From assembly GCA_021371855.1 (NCBI GenBank), contig JAJFVL010000052.1, forward strand, positions 198,969 through 262,968: a DNA stretch of 64,000 nucleotides, read 5' to 3'. Made by a program: the position numbers and the translations under genes. Below, one piece after another: positions 9,658 through 17,773 of the stretch. The stretch is from Bacteroidales bacterium (GTDB taxonomy: Bacteria > Bacteroidota > Bacteroidia > Bacteroidales > VadinHA17). Position 1 is the stretch's first letter, and each line of letters begins with the position of its first letter. The notes under the pieces are model-generated. The model saw nothing but the letters and a program-made list of their open reading frames with translations. It was not told the origin of the DNA and did no database searches.

Positions 9658-10809
9658 TTAATTAATATTTCCATATATGTTGTTTGCATCTGCCTCTTTC
9701 GGAACTATGACAGTGCCGTCCCTGAGAGAAGCAACCCCTTCTATAACAACCCTGTCGCCGGCCTTAAGGCCTTCTGTGACCAAAAAGAATTTACCATCAT
9801 CACTTGGGATTGAAATAAAGTTAGTCGCAGTTACTTTGTTGTCTGGGCCAACTGTGTAGATGAACCGTTTATTTTGCAATTCGTAAGTGGCACTCTGAGG
9901 TATTATAAGGACGCTGTCGATAATCTCAGGTATCTGAATTTTAGCGCTTGATCCGCTCCTGATAAGACCATTCGGATTTGGAAAAACGGCTTTAAATGTG
10001 GCAGTGCCCGTCTCTGTTGAGATCAGTCCGCTGGCCATTTCAATTTTACCTTTTGATCCGTATTCTTTTTCATTGGCAAGTATCAGTGTTGCCTCAGGCA
10101 TGTTTTTTACTTTTTCTTCAACAGTAGTTCCATGAGAATCGGATAAGAAATCAAGAAGTTGCTTTTCATTCCATGAAAAATATGCAAAGACATTGGTTAT
10201 GTCAGAAAGCGTTGTCAATGCTTCTGTACTGTTACTGCTTACCAATGCTCCGGCTTTATATGGAATAGTACCAATTATTCCATCCTGAGGGCTCTTGATG
10301 ATTGTATAACCCAGATTTGCTTCGGCATTTGCAAGTGAGGCATGAGCCTGGGCAAGAGCAGCCTCTTTTGCCTGAAGTGTAAGTTCTGCAGATTTCAGAC
10401 GATACTCACTGACTATCTGTTTTTCAACAAGCGGCTTCACTTTTTCAATTTCCATTCTGGCTGAATTAACATCAGCTTCAGAACTATTTATCTGAGCTTT
10501 TGCTGTCAGTACAGCCTGCTCATATTGAGGATTATTGATAATAAAAAGCACCTGGCCCTTATTTACATGGTCACCTTCTCCGACTTTTATTTCCCTGATA
10601 TATCCGCTTATCATAGGCCGGATCTCAATGACCTGCTGCCCTTCAATGGTAGCCGGAAAATTATTGTGGATAGAAACTGATTTAGGATTCAGTGTAAGCA
10701 CTGAATAATCTTTAGCTGCAGCCGGTCCCTGTTTATTTTGTTTACCCTGGCTGCACGACATAAAAATAACCATGGATAGACAAATTATTGAAGTACTAGT
10801 TCTCATCAT
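9658..10809 (-). CDS. RND efflux periplasmic adaptor (membrane fusion protein, AcrA-like)
   Basis: 383 residues. The N-terminus ends in a lipobox-like IFMSC (Cys19), so it is probably a lipoprotein. A lipoyl half-domain follows (about 60-90, RPMISGYIREIKVGEGD), then an alpha-helical hairpin (about 95-165), the second lipoyl half (YTIIKSPQDGIIGTIP), a beta-barrel and a membrane-proximal domain. It joins the pump to the outer-membrane channel. It is first of the three structural genes and starts 49 bases after the TetR gene, so all four may be cotranscribed. Confidence 0.94.
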   Translation of the reverse strand: MMRTSTSIICLSMVIFMSCSQGKQNKQGPAAAKDYSVLTLNPKSVSIHNNFPATIEGQQVIEIRPMISGYIREIKVGEGDHVNKGQVLFIINNPQYEQAVLTAKAQINSSEADVNSARMEIEKVKPLVEKQIVSEYRLKSAELTLQAKEAALAQAHASLANAEANLGYTIIKSPQDGIIGTIPYKAGALVSSNSTEALTTLSDITNVFAYFSWNEKQLLDFLSDSHGTTVEEKVKNMPEATLILANEKEYGSKGKIEMASGLISTETGTATFKAVFPNPNGLIRSGSSAKIQIPEIIDSVLIIPQSATYELQNKRFIYTVGPDNKVTATNFISIPSDDGKFFLVTEGLKAGDRVVIEGVASLRDGTVIVPKEADANNIYGNIN

Positions 10810-10858
10810 ATTTTATTAATTATTAGATATCAATATATTAATTACATATTATTTGTTT

Positions 10859-11461
10859 CTAAGAAAATAAAATGGTTAAGATCAATTGTTTCCGCTCATC
10901 GAGGATTTTATTATATTCATTTTCATTCAGATTTAAAAGTTTCATTTGAAGCGGTTTCATTATCTGAGGATATATCATCAATGAAAACAGGTTCAAAATG
11001 AAATGGACAGGATTGGTTGCAGGAATATTCCCTGCAGACATCTCTTTTTCTATTTCATTAAGATATTTGTTTATTGGAGTGGGTTGTTTTTCTTCGGGTA
11101 CATCAAGATCATTTTTATTTAGTCGTTGTTTAATGATTTCAACAGTCATGTATGATTCCAGGTAAGGATATTTTTCAAGATTGTTCATGAAATCATCTAT
11201 AAACCTTTCGGTCTTTTCTTTTATGGGTAAATCGGAAGACAATATTAAGTCAGAATTCCCTATGAATTCTTCTTTCGCTTTTTTAACGACATAATTGAAT
11301 AAAGTCTTTTTTGATCTGAAATAATAATTGATAAGAGTCCTGTTAATACCTGCAGCATCAGCAATTTCCTGTGTTGTAGCATTTATTCTTCCTTCTGTAA
11401 AGAAAACCTTCATTGCAGTATCAACAATATGTTTTTCAGTCTGACAATCCTTAATTGGCAT
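10859..11461 (-). CDS. TetR-family repressor, probable regulator of the efflux operon
   Basis: 200 residues. The N-terminal helix-turn-helix (about 12-58) has the usual pattern: ATTQEIADAAGINRTLINYY, then F.SKKTLF. The C-terminal ligand domain is divergent, as is normal. It sits directly upstream of the adaptor gene in the same orientation, the common arrangement for local repressors of RND pumps. A perfect short palindrome lies 15 bases before its start codon and is a plausible autoregulatory operator. The inducer is unknown. Confidence 0.9.
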   Translation of the reverse strand: MPIKDCQTEKHIVDTAMKVFFTEGRINATTQEIADAAGINRTLINYYFRSKKTLFNYVVKKAKEEFIGNSDLILSSDLPIKEKTERFIDDFMNNLEKYPYLESYMTVEIIKQRLNKNDLDVPEEKQPTPINKYLNEIEKEMSAGNIPATNPVHFILNLFSLMIYPQIMKPLQMKLLNLNENEYNKILDERKQLILTILFS

Positions 11462-11476
11462 AATTGACTGTTTAGT

Positions 11477-11492
11477 TTGACAAAAATGTCAA
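11477..11492. promoter_or_regulatory. Candidate TetR operator palindrome
   Basis: TTGACAAAAATGTCAA has perfect six-base arms (TTGACA/TGTCAA) around four bases. It lies 15 bases upstream of the TetR start, between that gene and the divergent MATE gene, where an autoregulatory site would be expected. Confidence 0.5.
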
Positions 11493-11610
11493 CAAAAATA
11501 TATCTTTTTCATTACCCTTGTTAAAAATTTTTAGAATTACTAATAATTTGTGAATATATTCATGATAATCAAGATGATAATAAACAACGACAAATTTCCT
11601 GGATTAGAAT

Positions 11611-11618
11611 TATGTTTG
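11611..11618 (+). promoter_or_regulatory. Candidate Bacteroidetes -7 box for the MATE/maturase genes
   Basis: TATGTTTG matches the Bacteroidetes sigma-ABfr -7 consensus TAnnTTTG exactly and lies 67 bases before the preferred MATE start. I see no clear -33 TTTG, so support is partial. Confidence 0.4.
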
Positions 11619-11685
11619 TTAGTTTGGGTATTCACAATTGAATAAAAATGAAGATATTTGCATCCGTTTCAGACAAAGAATTTAT

Positions 11686-13044
11686 ATGGTAACGAGAGGT
11701 AGTGCAAATGAACTGAGCGTTGAAAAAGTCGGGAAGCTGCTTATTCAATATTCAATTCCTGCAATTATTGCAACTGCCGCAGCTTCTCTATATAACATTA
11801 TAGACAGGATTTTTATAGGACAGGGGGTTGGACCACTTGCTATTTCCGGATTGGCTCTCACCTTTCCTCTTATGAATATTCTTGCTGCATTTGGCTCTCT
11901 GGTAGGTGTAGGTTCAAGCGCGATGGTATCAATCCGGCTGGGACAACATGACCGACGGGGCGCTACATTGATTCTGGGCAACGCTGTCATGCTGAATATC
12001 ATATTGGGAACAGTTGTGCCTGCCATAACTATAATTTTTCTTGAGCCGATTCTGTACGCTCTGGGAGCAAGCAAAGACACCTTGCCTTATGCAAAAGAGT
12101 TCATGCAGATAATATTGGCTGGAAACATCTTTACTCACCTTTATCTTGGTCTGAATAATATAATGAGGGCATCAGGTTATCCTCAGAAGGCAATGGTGAC
12201 TACACTTGTCACCGTTGCAGTTAATCTTGTTCTTGCCCCGTTGTACATATTTGTTTTCAAATGGGGTATAAGGGGCGCAGCTTTCGCAACTGTATGTGCA
12301 CAGATAACAGGCACAGCATGGGCACTGTTTCACTTTGCCAGGATCGACAGTTTTGTTCATTTCCTCCCCGGCTATATGAGATTAAAGAGAGTTATCATAA
12401 AAGATATCTTCTCTATCGGGATGTCAAACTTTCTAATGCTTATTTGTTCCAGCGTTGTAGTATCGATAATGAATCTAAGCCTGTCAAGGTATGGTGGTGA
12501 TTTTGCAATCGGCGCTTTCGGAATAATAAACAGCATTGCGAATCTTGTTGTAATGATTGTTATTGGATTTAACCAGGGTATGCAGCCTATAGTAGGGTAT
12601 AACTATGGTGCAAAAAAGATTCTCCGCGTTATTAAAACATATAAGATAACAGTTTTTGCCGGAGTTTGTGTTACCTGCTTTGGATTTCTTCTTGCAGAAA
12701 TCTTCCCGCGACAGATTGCTTCGGCATTCACTACAAGCAAAGAACTTATTGACCTTGCTGCCATGGGGATGAGATTAAATCTTATCATGCTACCTATCGT
12801 CGGATTTCAGGTTGTAACAACAAATTTTTTCCAGTCTATCGGCAAGGCAAAAATCTCAATATTTCTTTCCCTGGCACGACAAGTTTTGCTACTTATTCCT
12901 GCACTCTTAATTCTGCCCCTTTTTCTTGGTCTGAATGGTGTATGGCTCAGCGGTCCTGTTGCCGACTTAACTTCTTCCATTATTACACTGATGGTACTGC
13001 AGTGGCAGATAAAAAAAATGCAACATGGATATCCTCTTCAATGA
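11686..13044 (+). CDS. MATE-family multidrug/sodium antiporter
   Basis: The ATG at 11686 gives a 452-residue protein beginning MVTRGSANELSVEKVG, the normal MATE length and N-terminus. An upstream in-frame TTG at 11638 would add 16 untypical polar residues, so I did not use it. Twelve hydrophobic helices form two MatE repeats (about 15-180 and 235-400), with family motifs SLYNIIDRIFIG, GLNNIMRASG and FNQGMQPIVGYNYGA. It probably exports cationic or metabolite-like compounds in exchange for Na+ or H+. Its last 20 bases overlap the maturase gene, so the two are translationally coupled. Confidence 0.93.
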   Translation: MVTRGSANELSVEKVGKLLIQYSIPAIIATAAASLYNIIDRIFIGQGVGPLAISGLALTFPLMNILAAFGSLVGVGSSAMVSIRLGQHDRRGATLILGNAVMLNIILGTVVPAITIIFLEPILYALGASKDTLPYAKEFMQIILAGNIFTHLYLGLNNIMRASGYPQKAMVTTLVTVAVNLVLAPLYIFVFKWGIRGAAFATVCAQITGTAWALFHFARIDSFVHFLPGYMRLKRVIIKDIFSIGMSNFLMLICSSVVVSIMNLSLSRYGGDFAIGAFGIINSIANLVVMIVIGFNQGMQPIVGYNYGAKKILRVIKTYKITVFAGVCVTCFGFLLAEIFPRQIASAFTTSKELIDLAAMGMRLNLIMLPIVGFQVVTTNFFQSIGKAKISIFLSLARQVLLLIPALLILPLFLGLNGVWLSGPVADLTSSIITLMVLQWQIKKMQHGYPLQ

Positions 13045-14377
13045 TGCGCTGAAGCTTCAACGGCCTGATGCCTTCAACGTAATGGTAAAGCCGACAGGTC
13101 CGGTTTGTAATTTAAACTGCACTTATTGCTACTATCTTGAAAAGAAGAAACTTTTTCCGGAGAAGAAAGATTTCAGACTGCGCGAGGAACTTTTAGAGAA
13201 TTTTATCAGGCAGTACATTGAAGCCCAACAGGTACCTGTTGTAACATTCACATGGCAGGGAGGTGAACCGACACTCCTGGGTCTCGATTATTTTGTCAGG
13301 ATTATTGAGCTTCAGAAGAAGCATTCAAACGGGAAGAAAATTGAGAATGCATTTCAGACAAACGGGACAAGGCTGACAGACGATTGGTGCAGGTTTTTTG
13401 CAGATAATAATATACTGGTCGGCATATCAATTGACGGAGCGGAACATACTCACGACCATTACAGAAGAACAAGTTCAGGAGGTCCTACTTTTAAGAAGGC
13501 AATGCGGGGTATTGAATTGCTTCATAAAAATAAGGCGGAATTCAATACTCTTAGCTGTGTAAATAGTTACAGTGTTCATTACGCATCAGAAACATACAGG
13601 TTCCTGAAAAATATTGGCAGCGGGTTTATCCAGTTCCTGCCTGTGGTGGAAAGAAGTGCCGGTATTAAGGATAGTAATGGCTTAAATCTTGTGGCTCCAG
13701 GGTATGGCGGCAAAGCTTGCGTTACGGACTGGTCGGTTAATGCCAGAGATTTTGGCAGGTTCCTGATCACGATTTTCGATGAATGGGTTCGAAATGATGT
13801 TGCAAGGTACTACGTTCAGATATTCGACACTACACTGGCTAATTATGCCGGAGAGATGCCCGGTTTATGTGTTTTCTCCGAAACCTGCGGGGATGCACTG
13901 GTTATGGAACACAATGGAGATCTTTTTTCGTGTGATCATTTTGTTTATCCCGAATATCTTCTTGGGAACATTTCAGAAACACCAATGATTGACCTTGTGA
14001 AATCGCAGAGGCAGTTTGATTTCGGGATTGACAAAAGAAATAAGCTTCCACGATACTGCCTTCAATGCGATGTCAGATATGCCTGCCATGGAGAATGTCC
14101 AAAACACAGGTTTATAAACACCCCTGACGGTAAACCGGGCTTGAACTATTTGTGCGAGGGTTATAAGGCGTTTTTCCATTATGTTGAACCATACATGGAA
14201 TATATGGCGAAAGAGCTTAAAAATAAACGTCCACCTGCCAATGTAATGAACTGGATCAGAAACAAAGAACATCAGGTTGTGAAACCTGTAATTCCGGAAA
14301 GGAATGCCCCCTGTCCATGCGGAAGCGGGAAAAAATTCAAGAACTGTTGCTTTGGGAAACCAATATATAACCTTTAA
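13025..14377 (+). CDS. Anaerobic sulfatase-maturating enzyme (radical SAM, SPASM) with SEC-C tail
   Basis: 450 residues. The radical SAM motif CNLNCTYC (Cys28, 32, 35) follows the family's FNVMVKPTGPV. Further signatures are TFTWQGGEPTLLG and the SPASM cysteines near 283-385 (CDHFVYPEYLLGN, CLQCDVRYACHGECPKHRF). This enzyme oxidises an active-site Ser or Cys of sulfatases to formylglycine without oxygen. The C-terminus ends in a SEC-C zinc motif, PCPCGSGKKFKNCC. All sulfatases in this window are Ser-type, which only this kind of maturase can activate. It overlaps the MATE gene. Confidence 0.94.
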   Translation: MDILFNDALKLQRPDAFNVMVKPTGPVCNLNCTYCYYLEKKKLFPEKKDFRLREELLENFIRQYIEAQQVPVVTFTWQGGEPTLLGLDYFVRIIELQKKHSNGKKIENAFQTNGTRLTDDWCRFFADNNILVGISIDGAEHTHDHYRRTSSGGPTFKKAMRGIELLHKNKAEFNTLSCVNSYSVHYASETYRFLKNIGSGFIQFLPVVERSAGIKDSNGLNLVAPGYGGKACVTDWSVNARDFGRFLITIFDEWVRNDVARYYVQIFDTTLANYAGEMPGLCVFSETCGDALVMEHNGDLFSCDHFVYPEYLLGNISETPMIDLVKSQRQFDFGIDKRNKLPRYCLQCDVRYACHGECPKHRFINTPDGKPGLNYLCEGYKAFFHYVEPYMEYMAKELKNKRPPANVMNWIRNKEHQVVKPVIPERNAPCPCGSGKKFKNCCFGKPIYNL

Positions 14378-14540
14378 CCTTATAAAAGCATCAGAGGCTT
14401 CAGAAACATAACTGCCTCCTCAGCCTCTGCAGACCCTTCAATCAGAAACTCTTAAATCATAAAATCTAAGATCGCACCAACTATTGTTTGCAACTATACT
14501 CTTCCGGAATATTACCAGTGTTTTTCCGGGTTTGAATCTT

Positions 14541-15710
14541 TTATATTGGAATCGTAAAATAGAATACCGATCCCTTATCAGGTAGTGATGTAAACCAGAT
14601 ACTGCCTCCGAGCATCTCTATGTAAGCCTTTGAGATAGTCAATCCCAGACCGGTCCCGTCGTAATTTCGTGTACTGCTGCTGTCAACCTGATAAAACCTG
14701 TCGAATATTCTTGATTGATATTGAGGAGGAATGCCTATACCGGTATCTGAAACATAAAATTCAATTTTGTAATTTTTAAAATGGTAACCGAATATTACTT
14801 TTCCTTTACCCGTGAATTTCACTGCATTACCTACAATGTTATTCAGAACATATAACAATTTGCATTCGTCGGTTAATATGATCAAATCACGGTTATCGTA
14901 AGGTGGTATCTCTAAACACAGCTGAAGGTTCTTTTCGCCTGCCTTTGAACTGAATTTATCATAAACTTTGTGTAACAAAGAATTAAGATTTATCTCCTTT
15001 TCAAAGAGCGTTATGTTGTTTGCCTCTATTTTGGAAATGTCAACGATATCGTTTATTACTTCAAGTAAATGATCAGTGCTTCGGGTAATTATATCCAGAT
15101 ATTCCTGCCGTTGCTCCCTGCCATTTTCCACTTCGTTCAGTAATGTCGAGAAGCCGACAATTGCATTTAAAGGAGTTCTTATTTCATGAGAAATGTTATG
15201 TAGGAAGGTCTCTTTTAAAAGTTCATCATCTTCTCTCTTTTCCTGAACTTTCATTGATTGATTAACAGCCGGTTTACGTCCGCTTATATCAAATAGTATC
15301 CCAAAAGAACCAATCACCTTGCCTGTAAACTCATCTGTCATTGGCAATGAAGACTCTCTTATCCATTTTTTTTCTCCGCTCATCGTCCTGACTAATACTT
15401 CTGCTTTGAAACTTTTGATATCTCCGTTTATGAATTTCTCGCGAATAATCATCGGATCACTGGGAATATCATCGGAGAGAGGAACTATCTCTTCAATCAT
15501 ATTATTATAATATCTTTCAGTAAGATATTCAGGTGCAATACCAAGAAGCTGATTGAGACCCGACCCTATATTGAGATAAAAGCCTTCACCCATACGAGCT
15601 CCGAAGATCAGCTGAAAGGGGACTCCGTCGGCATTCTCGATTACCTCACGAAAGTATATTCCTGACTTAAGAAATAACTCTTCAGTTTCTTTGTAAATGT
15701 GACTTTCCAT
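14541..15710 (-). CDS. Soluble PAS-domain sensor histidine kinase
   Basis: 389 residues without membrane segments or signal peptide. A PAS/PAC unit (about 15-143) ends with GSFGILFDISGRK. The HisKA dimerisation helix carries the phospho-acceptor in HNISHEIRTPLNAIVG (His175). The HATPase_c domain (about 280-389) has the N box NNIVGNAVKFT, DTGIGIPPQ and GTGLGLTISK. It has no receiver domain and no response regulator nearby, so it is an orphan kinase that may feed a hybrid or distant regulator. The gene is divergent from the sigma-factor gene. Confidence 0.9.
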   Translation of the reverse strand: MESHIYKETEELFLKSGIYFREVIENADGVPFQLIFGARMGEGFYLNIGSGLNQLLGIAPEYLTERYYNNMIEEIVPLSDDIPSDPMIIREKFINGDIKSFKAEVLVRTMSGEKKWIRESSLPMTDEFTGKVIGSFGILFDISGRKPAVNQSMKVQEKREDDELLKETFLHNISHEIRTPLNAIVGFSTLLNEVENGREQRQEYLDIITRSTDHLLEVINDIVDISKIEANNITLFEKEINLNSLLHKVYDKFSSKAGEKNLQLCLEIPPYDNRDLIILTDECKLLYVLNNIVGNAVKFTGKGKVIFGYHFKNYKIEFYVSDTGIGIPPQYQSRIFDRFYQVDSSSTRNYDGTGLGLTISKAYIEMLGGSIWFTSLPDKGSVFYFTIPI

Positions 15711-16098
15711 GTAGTCTGTAGTTTTAACAACTCTTTATTGCATATAAATTTTCTTTTACTTTCACATTATTCATTACAATACTTGAAAAATACATTATGG
15801 CTTTATCGATTCCTTTCTAAGGAACTAACAAAGCTCATTAAATCACGTATTTACAATTTGTTGTTTTCAAAATTCCTTTTAAAAACAATGTTTAATAAGA
15901 ATATGCACAAAATTGTTACCCGTAATTTTTAATAATTTTTCGACTTAAATGTGAAATAGAAAAGAATATGTTGATTTTCAAACCATTAAAATGTATCAAA
16001 ATTATTTACTTGTATTTTAAATATTTTTTAATAAAAGTTTAAAAAATGTTTTTATATTTGAAAAGTACTTTAAAGATTCTGCAATAACAATATAATTC
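15711..16098. other. Divergent intergenic region between kinase and sigma-factor genes
   Basis: Very AT-rich spacer, about 390 bases, that must carry the promoters of both divergent genes. No coding frame or RNA structure is convincing. The only recognisable signal is a TATATTTG box near its right end, listed separately. Confidence 0.5.
16053..16060 (+). promoter_or_regulatory. Candidate -7 box upstream of the sigma-factor gene
   Basis: TATATTTG is an exact match to TAnnTTTG. It lies 38 bases before the GTG start, giving a leader of about 30 bases. The -33 element is not clear. Confidence 0.45.
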
Positions 16099-16692
16099 GT
16101 GAAAGCTTATACCGACAATGAAATAATCGAGTGTCTGAGAAACCGGCAGAGTTATGTTGTCCAATATCTGTCAGAAAGGTACATGCCTATGATCAGGCTA
16201 ATGGTTAACAACATGGGAGGTAGTGTCGATGATGCACACGATGTTTTCCAGGATGGTCTTATTATAATGCTTGAAAAGTTGGACAATAAAGATTTTGTTC
16301 TGACCTGCAAATTCAAAACTTACCTTTATTGTGTATGTGAAAACCTCTGGAAATCGACTCTCGAGAAACGGCATGCCGCTGCAAATTATTTTATACGCAG
16401 AGATGAACCTGAATTTGAGAATGATTTTACTGAACATATCGATCAGGAAATGTACCAGGATATATTCCGTGATGCCTTTGAAACACTGGACCCTGTAAGC
16501 AAAAAGATACTGGAATTATACTGGAAGGAGATGTCACCACAGGAAATTGCTGATGAACTTGGATATACATACGGCTATGTAAGGAAGAAAAAATGTGAGG
16601 CACAGAGTGAACTTACCGAAAGAGTAAAGAGACACCCTGGTTATAAACGTATAATGAAAACAGAAAACACTGCAAGAGATATTGTGCGGTGA
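16099..16692 (+). CDS. Sigma-70 family RNA polymerase sigma factor (ECF-type)
   Basis: 197 residues from a GTG start at 16099; no upstream ATG is in frame. Region 2 (about 25-95) includes DDAHDVFQDGLIIMLEKL and FKTYLYCVCENLWKS. Region 4 (about 145-185) has a helix-turn-helix, SPQEIADELGYTYGYVRKKK. The two-region layout marks it as an ECF-type alternative sigma factor. It lies 52 bases upstream of a TPR membrane protein whose place matches an anti-sigma or signal partner, and it points toward a convergent CHAT gene. I infer it controls this local module. Its target promoter is unknown. Confidence 0.88.
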   Translation: MKAYTDNEIIECLRNRQSYVVQYLSERYMPMIRLMVNNMGGSVDDAHDVFQDGLIIMLEKLDNKDFVLTCKFKTYLYCVCENLWKSTLEKRHAAANYFIRRDEPEFENDFTEHIDQEMYQDIFRDAFETLDPVSKKILELYWKEMSPQEIADELGYTYGYVRKKKCEAQSELTERVKRHPGYKRIMKTENTARDIVR

Positions 16693-16744
16693 TACTTTCT
16701 GAAAAAGAAAATTGCATTTGGATTTGAATGGATAATAAACAGAA

Positions 16745-17773
16745 ATGAATAACAAAAACAAACATATACGCGATAAATCCGGTCCTTTTATTAAGTACAT
16801 TTCAAGTGACAGATCCTATAATGATTTGCAGCTTAAAAATGACGATCTTGTTCTCTTCGGAACAATAAGTGAATATATGCAGGGATCACTTGACATTGAG
16901 GATGTAAAAAACGATCCTGATTTTCAAAAGACCGGCGATTTGGTTAAAGAGATGATATCCGATTATAATAAAAACAGCTCTGTAAAGAAGGAAAATGAAA
17001 AATTCATAAGGGATATTTTTGCTGAAAGTGCTTCTGAAGATAAGGTAATTGAAGATATATGCCAGATAAAACACGAAACCGGGAAAAATGATCTGGATCT
17101 TGTTACTGCAGAATGGGTTAATGAATGGCATGCAAAGAAGCAGAGAAATGGTGGACGAGAACCTGAAAATGAAATTAAAGACTTTATTACAAGTTCTCTT
17201 AAATCTGATATAATTAAGTCTGAAAAAATCTTATCCGAAGCTAGCGGAAAAAGATCAAACCGGAAGTTTTCCGTACGGTACCTGTCACTTGCAGCCGCTG
17301 CAGTAATTGGCGCTTTCATACTTGTAAGGTCACTTCTCCCCTCGTATAATCCTGAAGAACTTTTTAATTCATATTATGAACCCCTGAATGCAATATCCCC
17401 TGTTACACGCAGCATAAATAACGTTGAGACAGGCAGCTTTGCATCAGCTATAGGAAGTTATAAGAAAGGTGATTACCAGAATGCTTCTATGGGATTCTCC
17501 GCTGCATTGCAAAAAGATAATTCTTCGGTGTCATCGAGGTTCTTTCTTGGACTGACACAGATAGCACTTGGGAATTATAATCAGGCTGTTGAACTTCTTA
17601 CAGCAGTTGTATCTGACGGAAGTGAATACGGGAAGGAAGCACGGTGGTATCTTGGTCTGACATACCTTAAAACAGGGAATAAACCCAAAGCTTCTGAATG
17701 TTTTGAATATCTTTCAAAGTCAAACGGTTTTTACCGCGATCGATCAGAAAAGATTCTATGCCGTTTGAAATAG
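16745..17773 (+). CDS. Single-pass membrane protein with C-terminal TPR repeats, possible anti-sigma partner
   Basis: 342 residues. The hydrophilic N-terminal part (about 1-175) is charged and helical. One membrane helix lies at about 181-197 (LAAAAVIGAFILVRSLL). The C-terminal part (about 230-340) holds tetratricopeptide-type helical pairs, for example YKKGDYQNASMGFSAALQKD and LGNYNQAVELLTAVV. Cytosolic N-terminus plus external TPRs is the layout of an anti-sigma or sensor protein, but I see no standard anti-sigma motif such as zinc HxxxCxxC. It is cotranscribed with the sigma factor and its last 43 bases overlap the convergent CHAT gene. Confidence 0.7.
   Translation: MNNKNKHIRDKSGPFIKYISSDRSYNDLQLKNDDLVLFGTISEYMQGSLDIEDVKNDPDFQKTGDLVKEMISDYNKNSSVKKENEKFIRDIFAESASEDKVIEDICQIKHETGKNDLDLVTAEWVNEWHAKKQRNGGREPENEIKDFITSSLKSDIIKSEKILSEASGKRSNRKFSVRYLSLAAAAVIGAFILVRSLLPSYNPEELFNSYYEPLNAISPVTRSINNVETGSFASAIGSYKKGDYQNASMGFSAALQKDNSSVSSRFFLGLTQIALGNYNQAVELLTAVVSDGSEYGKEARWYLGLTYLKTGNKPKASECFEYLSKSNGFYRDRSEKILCRLK

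Noticed and set aside
14392-14429. Inverted repeat CAGAGGCT/AGCCTCTG after the maturase gene as a terminator
   Set aside because: The loop is over 20 bases and no T-run follows it.
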